Shown piece by piece: positions 9,098 to 18,196 of a stretch of DNA of 64,000 bases. The stretch is from the NCBI RefSeq assembly GCF_010977555.1, contig NZ_CP048816.1, forward strand, positions 167,493 through 231,492. Reading direction: 5' to 3'. The translations under genes were made by a program, and so were the position numbers. Source of the stretch: Caulobacter rhizosphaerae (GTDB lineage: Bacteria; Pseudomonadota; Alphaproteobacteria; Caulobacterales; Caulobacteraceae). The notes beneath the pieces are model-generated. The model worked only from the letters and a program-made list of their open reading frames with translations. It was not told the DNA's origin and did not search any database. Each line of letters opens with the position of its first letter. Positions within the stretch are counted from its first letter, which is position 1.

Positions 9098-10195
9098 TCA
9101 GGTCGCGCCGATCTTGTTGCCGTAGCCGATGACGATGGTGGCCAGGATCAGCAGTCCCACCCCGCTCCACACGGCGGCCTTGACCGCCGGGCGGGCGTCC
9201 TTCCACTCCCGCAGCGCGAACCCCCAGACGGTGCCGAAGATGATGATGCTGGCCATATGCAGGGTCCAGCTGGAGAAGCCGAACTTGCCCATCTGGCTTT
9301 CGCCCATGGTGTAGAAGAAGAACTGGAAGTACCAGGCCGTCCCGGCCACGGCGCACAGCAGGTAGTTGACCAGCAAGGGCGAGCGCTTCAGGGCCGCCAC
9401 CTCGGGCTTGTCGGAAACTTCCGCCGGGCTGACCGCGCCCATCCACTGGCCCGCGCTCTTGTTGCGCAGGATCAGAAATCCGCACCACAGGCCGTTGGTG
9501 ATCAGGCCGCCGAACATCACCAGGCAGAGAACCGGCAGGCCGGTCCACAGCGGGCCGGTGCCGGCCGCCGCCGACAGGGCCTTGATCGGCTCGCCAGCCG
9601 CCAGGCCGAAGGCGAAACAGGCCGACATGATCCCCGAGAAGATCGCCACGGCCACGCCCTTCTTGAAGTCGAACTCGGCGATGACCGCCTTCTTGGCGTC
9701 CTCGGATAGCGCCGCGTCCTTGCGCGCCCCCGCCAGGGCCACCACCACGATGCCGGCGATCGTGATTAGCAGGCCCAGCAGGATGATCCGGCCGGAGGTC
9801 GTCGCCAGCAGCTTGTCGGCGAAATCGCCCTGTACGAGCGGCGGGATCAGGGTGCCGAACACCGTGCATAGGCCCAGCACCACGGCCATGCCCAGGGACA
9901 GGCCCAAATAGCGCATGGTCAGGCCGTAGGTCAGGCCGCCAAAGCCCCACAGCACGCCGAACAGGACGCACAGACCCGCGACCGAGTGGGGAACCTGGGC
10001 CATGACCCCGCCCAGGTCCTTGGTCTGGAGAAAGGCGATGGTCCAGGGGGCCAGGAGCCAGGAGAAGACGCCTCCCGTCAGCCAGAAGATCTCCCAGGAC
10101 CAGCGGCGCACGCCGCGATAGGGCACGTAGAAGCTGGCCGAGGCCAGGCCGCCGAGCCAGTGGAACAGCACGCCCAGCAAGGGGTTGGGGGTCAT
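9098..10195 (-). CDS. rhaT: L-rhamnose/H+ symporter RhaT
   Basis: This 365-residue polytopic inner-membrane protein (about ten hydrophobic segments) begins MTPNPLLGVLFHWLGGLASA and contains SFYVPYRGVRRWSWEIFW, a signature of the RhaT family of the drug/metabolite transporter superfamily. RhaT imports L-rhamnose with protons. AGGAG lies about 9 bases before the ATG. It sits between the lactonase-type amidohydrolase and a serine hydrolase in the leftward rhamnose operon. The E. coli protein has 344 residues, so the length is right. The context makes L-rhamnose by far the most likely substrate. Confidence 0.95.
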   Translation of the reverse strand: MTPNPLLGVLFHWLGGLASASFYVPYRGVRRWSWEIFWLTGGVFSWLLAPWTIAFLQTKDLGGVMAQVPHSVAGLCVLFGVLWGFGGLTYGLTMRYLGLSLGMAVVLGLCTVFGTLIPPLVQGDFADKLLATTSGRIILLGLLITIAGIVVVALAGARKDAALSEDAKKAVIAEFDFKKGVAVAIFSGIMSACFAFGLAAGEPIKALSAAAGTGPLWTGLPVLCLVMFGGLITNGLWCGFLILRNKSAGQWMGAVSPAEVSDKPEVAALKRSPLLVNYLLCAVAGTAWYFQFFFYTMGESQMGKFGFSSWTLHMASIIIFGTVWGFALREWKDARPAVKAAVWSGVGLLILATIVIGYGNKIGAT

Positions 10196-10279
10196 AGGTC
10201 GATCTCCTGGCGTCGCTTGGGGCGAACGATTGTGGCTTTCCTCCAGCCGCTCTGGCGGCGGCTTGGCGCGGTCGGTGGT

Positions 10280-11182
10280 CTAGAGGCGGTAAATTCGGGC
10301 GGCGTTGTCGGCGAAGACCGCCTGGCGCTCGCCGGCGTTGAGGCCGCGCGAGGCGTAGTCGAAGGCGGCGAAATGCTTGCCGAACGCGCCGTGGACGCGA
10401 TCGACCGGGAAATTGCTGGCGAACATCACGCGCTCGACACCAAAATAGTCGAGCAACTGGTGAACGTAGGTCTCGATGCCCGTCGCCGACCAATTGCGGT
10501 CGACCCCGCCGAAGTTGGAAATCTTGACCGACACGTTGGGCGCGGCGGCCAGGGCGTCCATCCCCGTCGCCCAGACCGCCAGACCCGCCGCGTCGCGATC
10601 GGTCGGCATGCCGGCGTGGTTGACGATGATGGGCGTGTCGGGATGGTCGGCCGCGAGGCGGGCGGCGTCGAACATCTGGGCCGGATAGAGCTGCAGATCG
10701 AACGACAGGCCATGCTTGGCGAGTAGGCCAAAGCCGGCCCGCCAGGCGGGGTTCTTGAGGAGATCGCGTCGCGTGTAGGTCTTCAGCGGGTTGGTGTGCC
10801 AGTTGACGATCTGGCGCACCCCGCGGACGTTGCTGCGGGCGGCGTGCGCCTCCAGCAGCGGCTCGACGTCGGGCAGTTCCAGGCAGGCGCCGGCGACTAT
10901 GGCCTGCGGAAATCCCCGGCGCTCGGCGATCTCCTGCAGCCAGTCGGTCTCCGACAGCTGGTCCTTGGGCGGCAGGCCGCATTCGACATGCACGGTCTGG
11001 ATGACGTTCCAGCCCCGCGTCTCGGCCAGATAGTCGTCCAGACCATAGGACCTGTAGGCGATGCCCGAGGTGTCCCCGGCCGGATTGTGCGGCAGCGGCT
11101 CGTCCTGCAGCCAGCCGTAGTAGTGCCGGTCCAGGTCCCACAGATGCATGTGGGGATCCACGATGGGGCCGGTGTAGGCCAT
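10280..11182 (-). CDS. amidohydrolase family 2, probable L-rhamnono-1,4-lactonase
   Basis: This 300-residue cytoplasmic protein begins MAYTGPIVDPHMHLWDLDRH. The DPHMHLWD metal-binding start, the internal VNWH and VNHAG histidines and the late SNFPVD aspartate are the metal ligands of the COG3618 amidohydrolases, which include sugar lactonases. In the diketo-hydrolase pathway, the lactonase (LRA2) opens L-rhamnono-1,4-lactone to L-rhamnonate. This is the only lactonase candidate among the pathway genes. It is 12 bases after the dehydrogenase stop and upstream of rhaT, hence in the operon. The family is certain; the substrate is inferred from context. Confidence 0.88.
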   Translation of the reverse strand: MAYTGPIVDPHMHLWDLDRHYYGWLQDEPLPHNPAGDTSGIAYRSYGLDDYLAETRGWNVIQTVHVECGLPPKDQLSETDWLQEIAERRGFPQAIVAGACLELPDVEPLLEAHAARSNVRGVRQIVNWHTNPLKTYTRRDLLKNPAWRAGFGLLAKHGLSFDLQLYPAQMFDAARLAADHPDTPIIVNHAGMPTDRDAAGLAVWATGMDALAAAPNVSVKISNFGGVDRNWSATGIETYVHQLLDYFGVERVMFASNFPVDRVHGAFGKHFAAFDYASRGLNAGERQAVFADNAARIYRL

Positions 11183-11194
11183 GGACGCCCTCCC

Positions 11195-11944
11195 CTAGAA
11201 CGTGGTTCGACCGCCCGAGGTGTCGAAGGTCGCCGCCGTGGTGAAGCTGCACTCCTCCGACGCCATGAAGCAGATCATGGCCGCGTTCTCCTCGACCTGG
11301 CCAAAGCGGCCCATCGGGATCTTCGATTTCATGTAGTCGATCTGGCTCTGCGGCATCTGCAGGAAGATCGGGGTTTCGAAGGCGGCCGGGGTGAGAGCGT
11401 TGACCATCACGCCCGTGCCGGCCAGCTCCTTGCCCAGCGATTTGGTAAAGCCGATGACGCCGGCCTTGGAGGCCGAATAGGCGCTGGCGTTGGGATTGCC
11501 TTCCTTGCCCGCCACCGAGGCGACGTTGACGATGCGGCCATAGCCGCCCGCGAGCATCAGCGGGGCCAGTTCACGGCAGCAGTAGAAGACGCCGTTCAGA
11601 TTGATGTCGATCACCCGCTTCCAGTTATCGAGCGGAAACTCGGTGACCGGAACCGTCGCTCCGGTGATGCCCGCCGAGGCCACGAGGATGTCGACGCCGC
11701 CCAGGGCCGCCTGGGCGGTCGCCGCCGCCGCGGCGACCTGGACCGGATCGGAGACATCCAGCGCGACGCCGCGCAGGGCCCCGACCTCTTCCACGGCCTT
11801 GTCGAGGAGAGCTTGATCGAGGTCCCACAGCACGACCTGGCCGCCCTCGGCGACCATGCGCGCGGCCACGGCCTTGCCCAGGCCCGAGGCCCCGCCGGTG
11901 ATCACCGCGCGGCGGCCCGAAAAGCGGCCTGCGAACCGGCTCAT
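11195..11944 (-). CDS. short-chain dehydrogenase, probable L-2-keto-3-deoxyrhamnonate 4-dehydrogenase
   Basis: The 249-residue classical SDR has the nucleotide-binding ITGGASGLGKA near residue 14, NLNGVF, an active-site serine in VASVAG and YSASK (Tyr-x3-Lys). It should oxidise the 4-hydroxyl of L-2-keto-3-deoxyrhamnonate with NAD+ (LRA5 step), giving the 2,4-diketo acid that the adjacent hydrolase cleaves. Its ATG at 11944 overlaps the TGA of that hydrolase by four bases (ATGA), so the two are translationally coupled. Assignment to the 4-dehydrogenase step rests on context, because the other SDR of the locus (15040-15801) matches rhamnose 1-dehydrogenase. Confidence 0.88.
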   Translation of the reverse strand: MSRFAGRFSGRRAVITGGASGLGKAVAARMVAEGGQVVLWDLDQALLDKAVEEVGALRGVALDVSDPVQVAAAAATAQAALGGVDILVASAGITGATVPVTEFPLDNWKRVIDINLNGVFYCCRELAPLMLAGGYGRIVNVASVAGKEGNPNASAYSASKAGVIGFTKSLGKELAGTGVMVNALTPAAFETPIFLQMPQSQIDYMKSKIPMGRFGQVEENAAMICFMASEECSFTTAATFDTSGGRTTF

Positions 11945-12804
11945 TGGGCGCCGTCCTTGGACCAGGCCACGACGATCTGGCGCTGCTCGCCCAGCTTCTC
12001 GATGCCCAGGCGGATCTCGTCGCCGGCCTTCAGATAGACAGGCACGGGCTTTTGACCCAGGCCCACGCCGGGAGGCGTGCCGGTGGTGATCAGGTCGCCC
12101 GGTTCCAGCGTCATGAACTCGCTGATGTAGGAAACGAGCTTGGCGATGCCGAAGATCATCGTCTTGGACGAGCCGTCCTGCATGCGCTTGCCATTGATGT
12201 CGAGCCACATGGCGAGGTTCTGGGGATCGCCGACCTCGTCGGCGGTCACAACCCACGGGCCGACCGGACCGAAGGTGTCGCAGCCCTTGCCCTTGTCCCA
12301 GGTGCCGCCGCGCTCGATCTGGAAGGCGCGCTCGGAGACGTCGTTGATCAGCACGTAGCCGGCCACGTGGTCCAGGGCCTCGGCTTCGGAGACGTACGAG
12401 GCGCGCGAACCGATCACGACGCCCAGCTCGACCTCCCAGTCGGTCTTTTCCGAACCGCGCGGGATCATCACCGGGTCGTTGGGGCCCTGCAGGCAGCTGA
12501 CGGCCTTGGTGAACAGCACCGGTTCTTCCGGGATCGGCAGGTTCGACTCGGCGGCGTGGTCGGCGAAGTTGAGGCCCACGGCGATAAACTTGGAGACGCC
12601 GTTGATCGGGCAACCGTAACGCGGGGCACCCTGGACCACCGGCAACATCGACAGCGGGATGGCGGCCAGTTCGGCCAGGCCGGCCGGCGTCAGGGTCGCG
12701 CCGGTGATGTCGGCGATCACGCCGGACAAGTCGCGGATCTGGCCTTCGGAATCGAGCAGGCCGGGCTTCTCGGCGCCCTTGGGGCCGTAGCGGAGGAGTT
12801 TCAT
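11941..12804 (-). CDS. fumarylacetoacetate-hydrolase family, probable 2,4-diketo-3-deoxy-L-rhamnonate hydrolase
   Basis: The protein has 287 residues and begins MKLLRYGPKGAEKPGLLDSE. It shows the FAH-family core: FIAVGLNFADHA, the metal-binding WEVELGVVIG, NDVSERAFQ, and TTGTPPGVG near the C-terminus. In the LRA pathway the LRA6 enzyme hydrolyses 2,4-diketo-3-deoxy-L-rhamnonate to pyruvate and L-lactate, and this protein resembles it throughout. It lies 22 bases after rhmD and overlaps the start of the 4-dehydrogenase by four bases. The L-lactate product explains the lldD gene at 16602-17744. Confidence 0.92.
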   Translation of the reverse strand: MKLLRYGPKGAEKPGLLDSEGQIRDLSGVIADITGATLTPAGLAELAAIPLSMLPVVQGAPRYGCPINGVSKFIAVGLNFADHAAESNLPIPEEPVLFTKAVSCLQGPNDPVMIPRGSEKTDWEVELGVVIGSRASYVSEAEALDHVAGYVLINDVSERAFQIERGGTWDKGKGCDTFGPVGPWVVTADEVGDPQNLAMWLDINGKRMQDGSSKTMIFGIAKLVSYISEFMTLEPGDLITTGTPPGVGLGQKPVPVYLKAGDEIRLGIEKLGEQRQIVVAWSKDGAQ

Positions 12805-12826
12805 GGGTCTTTGCCTTCAGGGAGGT

Positions 12827-14005
12827 CTAGCGGGCGTAAGGCCGGTGCAGACCGACCTCGCGATTGAGTTCGACGCCGAAGCCCGGCGCGTCGGAGAGTT
12901 TCAGCTTGCCGTTCACCGGAACGGGTTCGCCGATCAGCTGCGGGTGGAACATCGGCACCACCCCGTCGGCCTTGGGGGCCATCATCAGGAACTCGGCGAA
13001 CGGGCTGTTATGGCGCGTGGTGACGAAGTGGTAGCTGTAGACGCTGGAGCCGTGCGGGATGCACATCACGCCGCGGCTGTCGGCGAGGTTGGAGATCTTC
13101 ACCAGCTCGGTCATGCCGCCGCACCAGCCCACGTCGGGCTGGATGATGTCGCAGCACTCCATCTCCAGCAGCATGCGGAAGCCCCAGCGGGTGGCTTCGT
13201 GCTCGCCGGTGGTGACCAGCATGCCCTTGGGGGCGTTCTTCTTCAGGTCGCGATAGCCCCAGTAGTCGTCGGGGCTCAGGGCTTCCTCGATCCACTTCAG
13301 GCCGTACTCGTGGGCCTTGTGGGCCAGCTTGGTGGCGTAGTTAAGATCCAGCGCCATCCAGCAGTCGAACATCAGCCAGAAGTCCTCGCCCGTGCGCTCG
13401 CGCATGACAGCCAGTTCTTCCAGGTTCTTGCGCAGGCCTTCCTCACCCTCGGCCGGGCCGTGGTGCAGGGGCATCTTGCCGCCGATGAAGCCCATCTGCT
13501 TGGCCAGGTCGGGACGCGCGCCCGTGGCGTAGAAGGTCAGCTCGTCGCGGACCTTGCCGCCCAGCAGCTGGTAGACCGGCTCCTGGCGCAGCTTGCCCAG
13601 CAGGTCCCACAGGGCCAGGTCGACGCCCGAGATGGCGTTCACCACCAGGCCCTTGCGGCCGTAGTACTGGGTGGAGAAGTACATCTGGTCCCAGATCTTC
13701 TCGACCTCGGCCGGATTGCGGCCTTCCAGGAAGCGGGCCAGGTGCTTTTCGACGATGTAGGCGGCGGGTTCGCCGCCGGTGGTCACCGCGAATCCGACCG
13801 TGCCGTCGGCGGCCTCGATCTCGACGACCAGCGTGCCCAGCACGTTGATCCCGAAGCTCTGGCGGCTCTGGCGGTATTCCGGATAGCGCGACATCGGCGT
13901 GGCGATGTGATCGTCGATCCAGTGGCCTTCGCCCTGGTCGTGATAGTCGGCGCCGCCGCCGCGCACGACATAGGCCCGAACCTGCTTGATCAACGGAAAC
14001 GGCAT
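12827..14005 (-). CDS. rhmD: L-rhamnonate dehydratase
   Basis: From the ATG at 14005 (GAGG just upstream) the enzyme has 392 residues. It matches the E. coli L-rhamnonate dehydratase along its length: [69 protein letters not shown] and a closing GFGVELN. These include the Mg2+ ligands and active-site His of this enolase-superfamily subgroup. It converts L-rhamnonate to L-2-keto-3-deoxyrhamnonate in the cytoplasm. It is the first gene of the leftward operon, divergent from the IclR regulator. The open frame continues upstream past 14005, but that part crosses the control region and is not conserved. Confidence 0.96.
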   Translation of the reverse strand: MPFPLIKQVRAYVVRGGGADYHDQGEGHWIDDHIATPMSRYPEYRQSRQSFGINVLGTLVVEIEAADGTVGFAVTTGGEPAAYIVEKHLARFLEGRNPAEVEKIWDQMYFSTQYYGRKGLVVNAISGVDLALWDLLGKLRQEPVYQLLGGKVRDELTFYATGARPDLAKQMGFIGGKMPLHHGPAEGEEGLRKNLEELAVMRERTGEDFWLMFDCWMALDLNYATKLAHKAHEYGLKWIEEALSPDDYWGYRDLKKNAPKGMLVTTGEHEATRWGFRMLLEMECCDIIQPDVGWCGGMTELVKISNLADSRGVMCIPHGSSVYSYHFVTTRHNSPFAEFLMMAPKADGVVPMFHPQLIGEPVPVNGKLKLSDAPGFGVELNREVGLHRPYAR

Positions 14006-14176
14006 CCCAACCTCGACGACCTCAAGAGATTTCAACAGGACTGACGGCTTGTTTGTAGCGCGATCGCGCCGGCCCCGGGCTCGACTCCAGGACCGGCGAC
14101 TCGACGCCGCGCTCTCAATTACGATCAGTCGTGTTTGCTTGTATAAGTTCCATTTGTTGGTTATGGCAACCACGGA
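14006..14176. promoter_or_regulatory. divergent rhmD / iclR control region
   Basis: The 171-base gap between rhmD and the first IclR gene becomes A+T-rich from about 14115. It holds ACGA/TCGT arms at 14121-14132 and a longer inverted repeat: TTCCATT at 14148-14154 against AATGGAA at 14176-14182, which includes the IclR start codon. IclR proteins commonly bind such divergent regions and autoregulate. No clean -35/-10 pair could be fixed by eye. Confidence 0.45.
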
Positions 14177-15031
14177 ATGGAAATTTCGAACGCTCCCGAT
14201 CCGACGGCCGACGAGGTCGAGACCAAGGCCGCCAGCCGAACCCTGGTTCGCGGTCTGGAGGTCCTGAACGCCGTCAGCCGCGGCCATGTCGAATTGGGCG
14301 ATCTGGCCGCGACCCTGGGCCTGACGCGCACCACGACATACCGACTGGCCACGACCCTGGTCGAGCACCGCTATCTCAGCTTCACGCCCCGCGTGGGCTA
14401 CGCGCTGGGTCCCAAGCTGCTGGAATTGGGCTTCATCGCCTCGCGGCAGACCAATCTGGCCAAAAGCGCCCGAGAGCATCTGGAAGTGCTCTCCTCGCGC
14501 AGCGCCGACACCGTCCACCTGGGCGTCCTCGACCAGGACAAGGTGCTCTATCTCGACAAAATCGCCGGGTCCCGGCGGGTGGACATCAGTTCGCGGATCG
14601 GCGAGCGACAGCCTTTGCGCTCGACCGGCCTTGGCAAGGCGCTCCTGCTGGACGCCAGCCAAGACAGGCTGGTGGAGGTCTACCAAACCGAACAGGCGGA
14701 GGGGCGGGACTATCCGATCGGCCTGGCCGAATGGCTTGGTCGCATGGCCGCCTACCGCGCCACGGGCGTGGCCTTCGATCTGGAAGAAAATCCCGATCAC
14801 GTCCGGTGCGTGGCCGCGCCCGTCCGCGACGTCGAGGGCAAGATCGTCGCGGCCATCAGCCTGACCAGCGCCCGCCAATACATGGACGATGCGCGCATGA
14901 ACGGCCTCTCGTCCGACGTTCTGGAGACGGCCTGGGCCATCAGTCGCGACCTGGGCTGGCGCGCGCCCGACAGGTCGACGGTTCTCCCCTCCCCCCAAAA
15001 GTCGCGGCCCGCCGCCGCGCCCGAACGCTAG
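14177..15031 (+). CDS. IclR-family transcriptional regulator, upstream copy
   Basis: This 284-residue protein has an N-terminal winged helix-turn-helix (about residues 20-80: [25 protein letters not shown]) and the C-terminal IclR effector domain ending with [20 protein letters not shown] and YMDDARM. It probably controls the divergent rhmD operon and the downstream dehydrogenase, sensing rhamnose or a derived acid. It shares long identical stretches with the second IclR at 15803-16564. No strong ribosome site precedes the ATG at 14177, so the exact start is uncertain. The stop lies 8 bases before the dehydrogenase start, within one operon. Confidence 0.9.
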   Translation: MEISNAPDPTADEVETKAASRTLVRGLEVLNAVSRGHVELGDLAATLGLTRTTTYRLATTLVEHRYLSFTPRVGYALGPKLLELGFIASRQTNLAKSAREHLEVLSSRSADTVHLGVLDQDKVLYLDKIAGSRRVDISSRIGERQPLRSTGLGKALLLDASQDRLVEVYQTEQAEGRDYPIGLAEWLGRMAAYRATGVAFDLEENPDHVRCVAAPVRDVEGKIVAAISLTSARQYMDDARMNGLSSDVLETAWAISRDLGWRAPDRSTVLPSPQKSRPAAAPER

Positions 15032-15039
15032 GAGAAGGC

Positions 15040-15801
15040 ATGCTTCTGAAGGACAAGGTGGTGCTGGTGACCGGCGCCTCGGGCGGGATCGGCAAGGCGG
15101 CGGCCATCGGTTGCGCGCGGCATGGCGCGGACGTGGCGATCAACTACCATGCCGATGACGCGGGCGCCGAGGAGGCGGTCGCCCATATCCGCTCATTGGG
15201 CCGCCGCGCCATCGCCGTGAAGGGCGACGTGGCCAAGGTCGAGACCGCTCAAGCCTTCGTCGATGCGGCCGTCGCGGCTTTCGGCCGGGTCGACGTCTTC
15301 GTCAACAACGCCGGCATCTGCCCGTTCCACGCCTTCCTCGACATGCCGCCCGAGGTCATGGAGCGGACGATGAAGGTCAATCTGTTCGGCGCCTATTACA
15401 TGGTGCAGGCGGCGGCCAATCAGATGGTTCAGCAGGGCGAGGGCGGCGCCATCATCGCGGTCAGCTCGATCAGCGCCCTGGTCGGTGGCGGCATGCAGAC
15501 CCATTACACCCCGACCAAGGCCGGCGTGCACAGTCTCATGCAGTCGACCGCCATCGCGCTGGGCAAGTACGGTATCCGCTGCAACTCGGTGCTGCCGGGC
15601 ACCATTGAGACGGCGATCAACAAGGAAGACCTGGCCGACGTCGCCAAGCGCGAATACATGGCCGGCCGCATCCCGCTGGGCCGCCTGGGCGAGCCCGACG
15701 ACCTGGCCGGGCCGATCGTCTTCCTGGCCTCGGATCTCGCCAAGTACGTGACCGGCGCGGCCCTGCTGGTCGACGGCGGCGCGTTCGTGAACCTGCAGTA
15801 G
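15040..15801 (+). CDS. L-rhamnose 1-dehydrogenase (SDR family)
   Basis: The 253-residue enzyme begins [20 protein letters not shown], with the nucleotide-binding TGASGGIG. It carries [38 protein letters not shown] (Tyr-x3-Lys), [10 protein letters not shown] and a closing [12 protein letters not shown]. These stretches are characteristic of the bacterial L-rhamnose dehydrogenases (LRA1/RhaDH), which oxidise L-rhamnose at C1 to L-rhamnono-1,4-lactone with NAD(P)+. GGAGAAGG is directly upstream of the ATG. It is sandwiched between two IclR genes on the rightward transcript and starts the pathway completed by the leftward operon. Confidence 0.94.
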   Translation: MLLKDKVVLVTGASGGIGKAAAIGCARHGADVAINYHADDAGAEEAVAHIRSLGRRAIAVKGDVAKVETAQAFVDAAVAAFGRVDVFVNNAGICPFHAFLDMPPEVMERTMKVNLFGAYYMVQAAANQMVQQGEGGAIIAVSSISALVGGGMQTHYTPTKAGVHSLMQSTAIALGKYGIRCNSVLPGTIETAINKEDLADVAKREYMAGRIPLGRLGEPDDLAGPIVFLASDLAKYVTGAALLVDGGAFVNLQ

Positions 15802-15802
15802 A

Positions 15803-16564
15803 ATGGCGCCCAAGGAGCCAGGCACCAAGGTGGTCGGCGCCCAGACGTTGGCGCGGGGCGTCGACATGCTCGACGTTGTGGGGCGTTCAGGCCCCCTGCC
15901 CTTGGCGGCCCTGGCTCAGCGTCTTGGGCTGACGCGCAGCACGACCCATCGCCTGGCGTCGGCCCTGGTCAAACGCGGGTTCCTGCAGGTGGCGGCCCAG
16001 GGCTATCTGCTCGGCGCCAAGCTACTTCGCCTGGGCGCCCTGGCCGAAGCCAACCATCCGCTGACGGCCGCCGCCCGCCCCTATCTGGAGCGCCTGGCGC
16101 GGGAAGAGCACGACCCCGTCAACCTGGCCATTCGCGAGGGCGGCCTTGTTCGATACGTCGCTCAGGTTCGCGGCGACCGCCGTATCGAGGTGCGCTCAGT
16201 CATCGGCGAAACCCGGCTCCTGGCGGCCACCGCCCTTGGCCGGGCCTTGTTGCTCGACGCCGACGAGGCCGAATGGCGCAAGGCTCATGCGGACCTGGCG
16301 TCGACGCCGGACTCCGAGGATGAGTTCGTCAGGCGCATGCGCACCTATAAGCGCTTGGGCGCGGCCTTCGATATCGAGGAGAACGAGGACCGCGTGCGCT
16401 GCGTGGCCGCTCCGATCCGCGCGGCGAGTGGTCAGATTATCGCGGCTCTCAGCCTCTCGAGCCTGCCGCAATACATGGATGACGCGCGCATGTCGGCCTT
16501 GGTCGAACCGGTCTGGTCTACGGCCCTGGCGATCAGTCGCCACCTGGGCTTCGACCGGCTCTAG
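15803..16564 (+). CDS. IclR-family transcriptional regulator, downstream copy
   Basis: The 253-residue protein has an N-terminal winged helix ([21 protein letters not shown]) and a C-terminal IclR effector domain with [20 protein letters not shown] and PQYMDDARM. It is a paralogue of the IclR at 14177-15031; the same effector-domain blocks occur in both, so tandem duplication is likely. Its ATG starts one base after the TAG of the rhamnose dehydrogenase, indicating translational coupling. It may respond to a different intermediate, or control lldD, which follows 37 bases later. Confidence 0.9.
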   Translation: MAPKEPGTKVVGAQTLARGVDMLDVVGRSGPLPLAALAQRLGLTRSTTHRLASALVKRGFLQVAAQGYLLGAKLLRLGALAEANHPLTAAARPYLERLAREEHDPVNLAIREGGLVRYVAQVRGDRRIEVRSVIGETRLLAATALGRALLLDADEAEWRKAHADLASTPDSEDEFVRRMRTYKRLGAAFDIEENEDRVRCVAAPIRAASGQIIAALSLSSLPQYMDDARMSALVEPVWSTALAISRHLGFDRL

Positions 16565-16601
16565 ACGCGGGCCCATCCACTCCTATCCAGACGAGTCTCA
16601 A

Positions 16602-17744
16602 ATGATTGTTTCGTCCACCACGGACTTCCGGGAAGCCGCGCGGCGCAAGCTGCCGCGCTTCCTGTTCGACTATATCGACGGCGGCGCCTATGCCGAGCGG
16701 ACCCTCTTCCGCAACGTCTCGGACCTTGCGGATCTATCCCTGCGCCAGAGGGTGCTGAAGGACGTCTCCAAGGTCGATCCGTCGACCACCCTGTTCGGCG
16801 TCAAGCAGGCCCTGCCGGTCGCCCTGGCCCCGGTGGGGCTGACGGGCATGTACGCGCGGCGGGGCGAGTGCCAGGCGGCCAAGGCCGCGGCCGCCAAGGG
16901 CGTGCCGTTCTGTCTGTCGACCGTCTCGGTCTGCGACCTCAAGGAAGTCTCCCAGGCCAGCAGCGCGCCGATATGGTTCCAGCTCTACGTGCTGCGCGAC
17001 CGGGCCTTCATGCGCGACCTCCTGGCCCGCGCCGCCGACGCTGGCGCTACGACCCTGGTGTTCACCGTCGACATGCCCGTGCCCGGCGCCCGCTATCGCG
17101 ACGCCCATTCCGGCATGAGCGGTCCCAACGCCGCCGCGCGCCGCCTGGCGCAGGCGATGTTCAAGCCGCAATGGGCCTGGGACGTCGGCGTCATGGGCCG
17201 GCCCCACACCTTGGGCAATGTCGCGCCCGTGCTGGGCGCGAACTCGGGCCTTGAGGACTTCATGGGCTGGCTGGGCGCCAATTTCGACCCCTCGATCCAG
17301 TGGAAGGACCTGGACTGGATTCGCGACCAGTGGAAGGGGCCGCTGGTGATCAAGGGCGTGCTCGATCCGGAAGACGCCAAGGCCGCCGCCGACATCGGGG
17401 CCGACGGCATCGTGGTCTCCAACCACGGCGGACGGCAGCTGGACGGGGTGCTGTCCTCGGCCCGCGCCTTGCCGGCCATCGCGGAGGCGGTGGGCGACAG
17501 GCTGAGCGTGCTGGCCGACAGCGGCGTGCGCTCGGGCCTGGACGTGGTGCGGATGCTGGCCCTGGGCGCCAAGGGCGTGCTGCTGGGCCGGGCCTTCGTC
17601 TACGCCCTGGCCGCGCGGGGCGGGCCGGGCGTGACCCAGCTGCTGGACCTGATCGAGAAGGAGATGCGGGTGGCCATGGCCCTGACCGGGATCAACACCA
17701 TCGACCAGATCGACCGCTCCATCTTGGCCAAGGTGAAAGGGTGA
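16602..17744 (+). CDS. lldD: FMN-dependent L-lactate dehydrogenase
   Basis: The 380-residue protein is of the alpha-hydroxy-acid dehydrogenase family: [17 protein letters not shown] at the start, [23 protein letters not shown], then [11 protein letters not shown] (active-site His-Gly-Gly) and [16 protein letters not shown] (FMN phosphate region). It fits LldD, the membrane-associated respiratory enzyme that oxidises L-lactate to pyruvate. It sits in the rhamnose locus, where the final pathway step releases L-lactate, so its role here is to finish the pathway. It is close after the second IclR gene and probably in the same transcript. Confidence 0.93.
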   Translation: MIVSSTTDFREAARRKLPRFLFDYIDGGAYAERTLFRNVSDLADLSLRQRVLKDVSKVDPSTTLFGVKQALPVALAPVGLTGMYARRGECQAAKAAAAKGVPFCLSTVSVCDLKEVSQASSAPIWFQLYVLRDRAFMRDLLARAADAGATTLVFTVDMPVPGARYRDAHSGMSGPNAAARRLAQAMFKPQWAWDVGVMGRPHTLGNVAPVLGANSGLEDFMGWLGANFDPSIQWKDLDWIRDQWKGPLVIKGVLDPEDAKAAADIGADGIVVSNHGGRQLDGVLSSARALPAIAEAVGDRLSVLADSGVRSGLDVVRMLALGAKGVLLGRAFVYALAARGGPGVTQLLDLIEKEMRVAMALTGINTIDQIDRSILAKVKG

Positions 17745-17896
17745 GCCTTGTGGGGCCAAGTCAAGGCTGACCGGCGTAGCTATTGCCGGAGCCCTGGGGG
17801 GCGGCTTTGGCGCATCTCGTCAGTATCGAGCCCAGAGAGGCCGCAACGCCAACTAGGGCTTGGCCATCCCTACCTTCAGGAAGGTAGCTGGATCGA

Positions 17897-18094
17897 TCAG
17901 TGCTCCTGGCTGTCACGACCGCGTTCAACAACCACCCACGCGATCTCACCCACGAAGGGCTGGCCCGGATTGGCGTCGTTTTTGGTCACGGGCGAAAGGC
18001 TGTCTTGGCCGACGTCGGTGTACTCGCAGTCAAAGCCGATACCCGCGGTGCGCTCCACGCGCCCCTTGCCGACGATTTCAGTTGCAACGACCAA
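17897..18094 (-). CDS. small hypothetical protein (65 aa)
   Basis: A 65-codon frame starts at a TTG (18094) preceded by GGGGGCGAG. It reads MVVATEIVGKGRVERTAGIG and ends EIAWVVVERGRDSQEH. Most codons end in G or C, as in the neighbouring genes, and no gene lies on the opposite strand, so it is not an obvious shadow. I do not recognise the family. A hairpin with CTACCTT and AAGGTAG arms (17870-17887) follows its stop without a T-run. It lies alone between lldD and the GH1 gene. The rest of the gap, 17745-17896, shows only a weak CCGGC/GCCGG hairpin. Confidence 0.45.
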   Translation of the reverse strand: MVVATEIVGKGRVERTAGIGFDCEYTDVGQDSLSPVTKNDANPGQPFVGEIAWVVVERGRDSQEH

Positions 18095-18196
18095 GCTCGC
18101 CCCCTAGATTTAGATGCAGTACTGACTGTTTTGGTGGGCGGCCGCTTCGGCGGCGAGGCTGGCGAACCGGCCCCGTCCCGAAGAGAGCGAGCTGTG
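18095..18196. promoter_or_regulatory. upstream region of the GH1 gene with a CAGT-N6-TGTTT motif
   Basis: The gap upstream of the GH1 gene contains CAGTACTGACTGTTT at 18117-18131. Related 15-mers occur upstream of the TonB receptor (24163-24177, 12 of 15 bases the same) and between the divergent esterases (6501-6515). This may mark a common regulator, but the motif is short and unproven. Confidence 0.3.
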
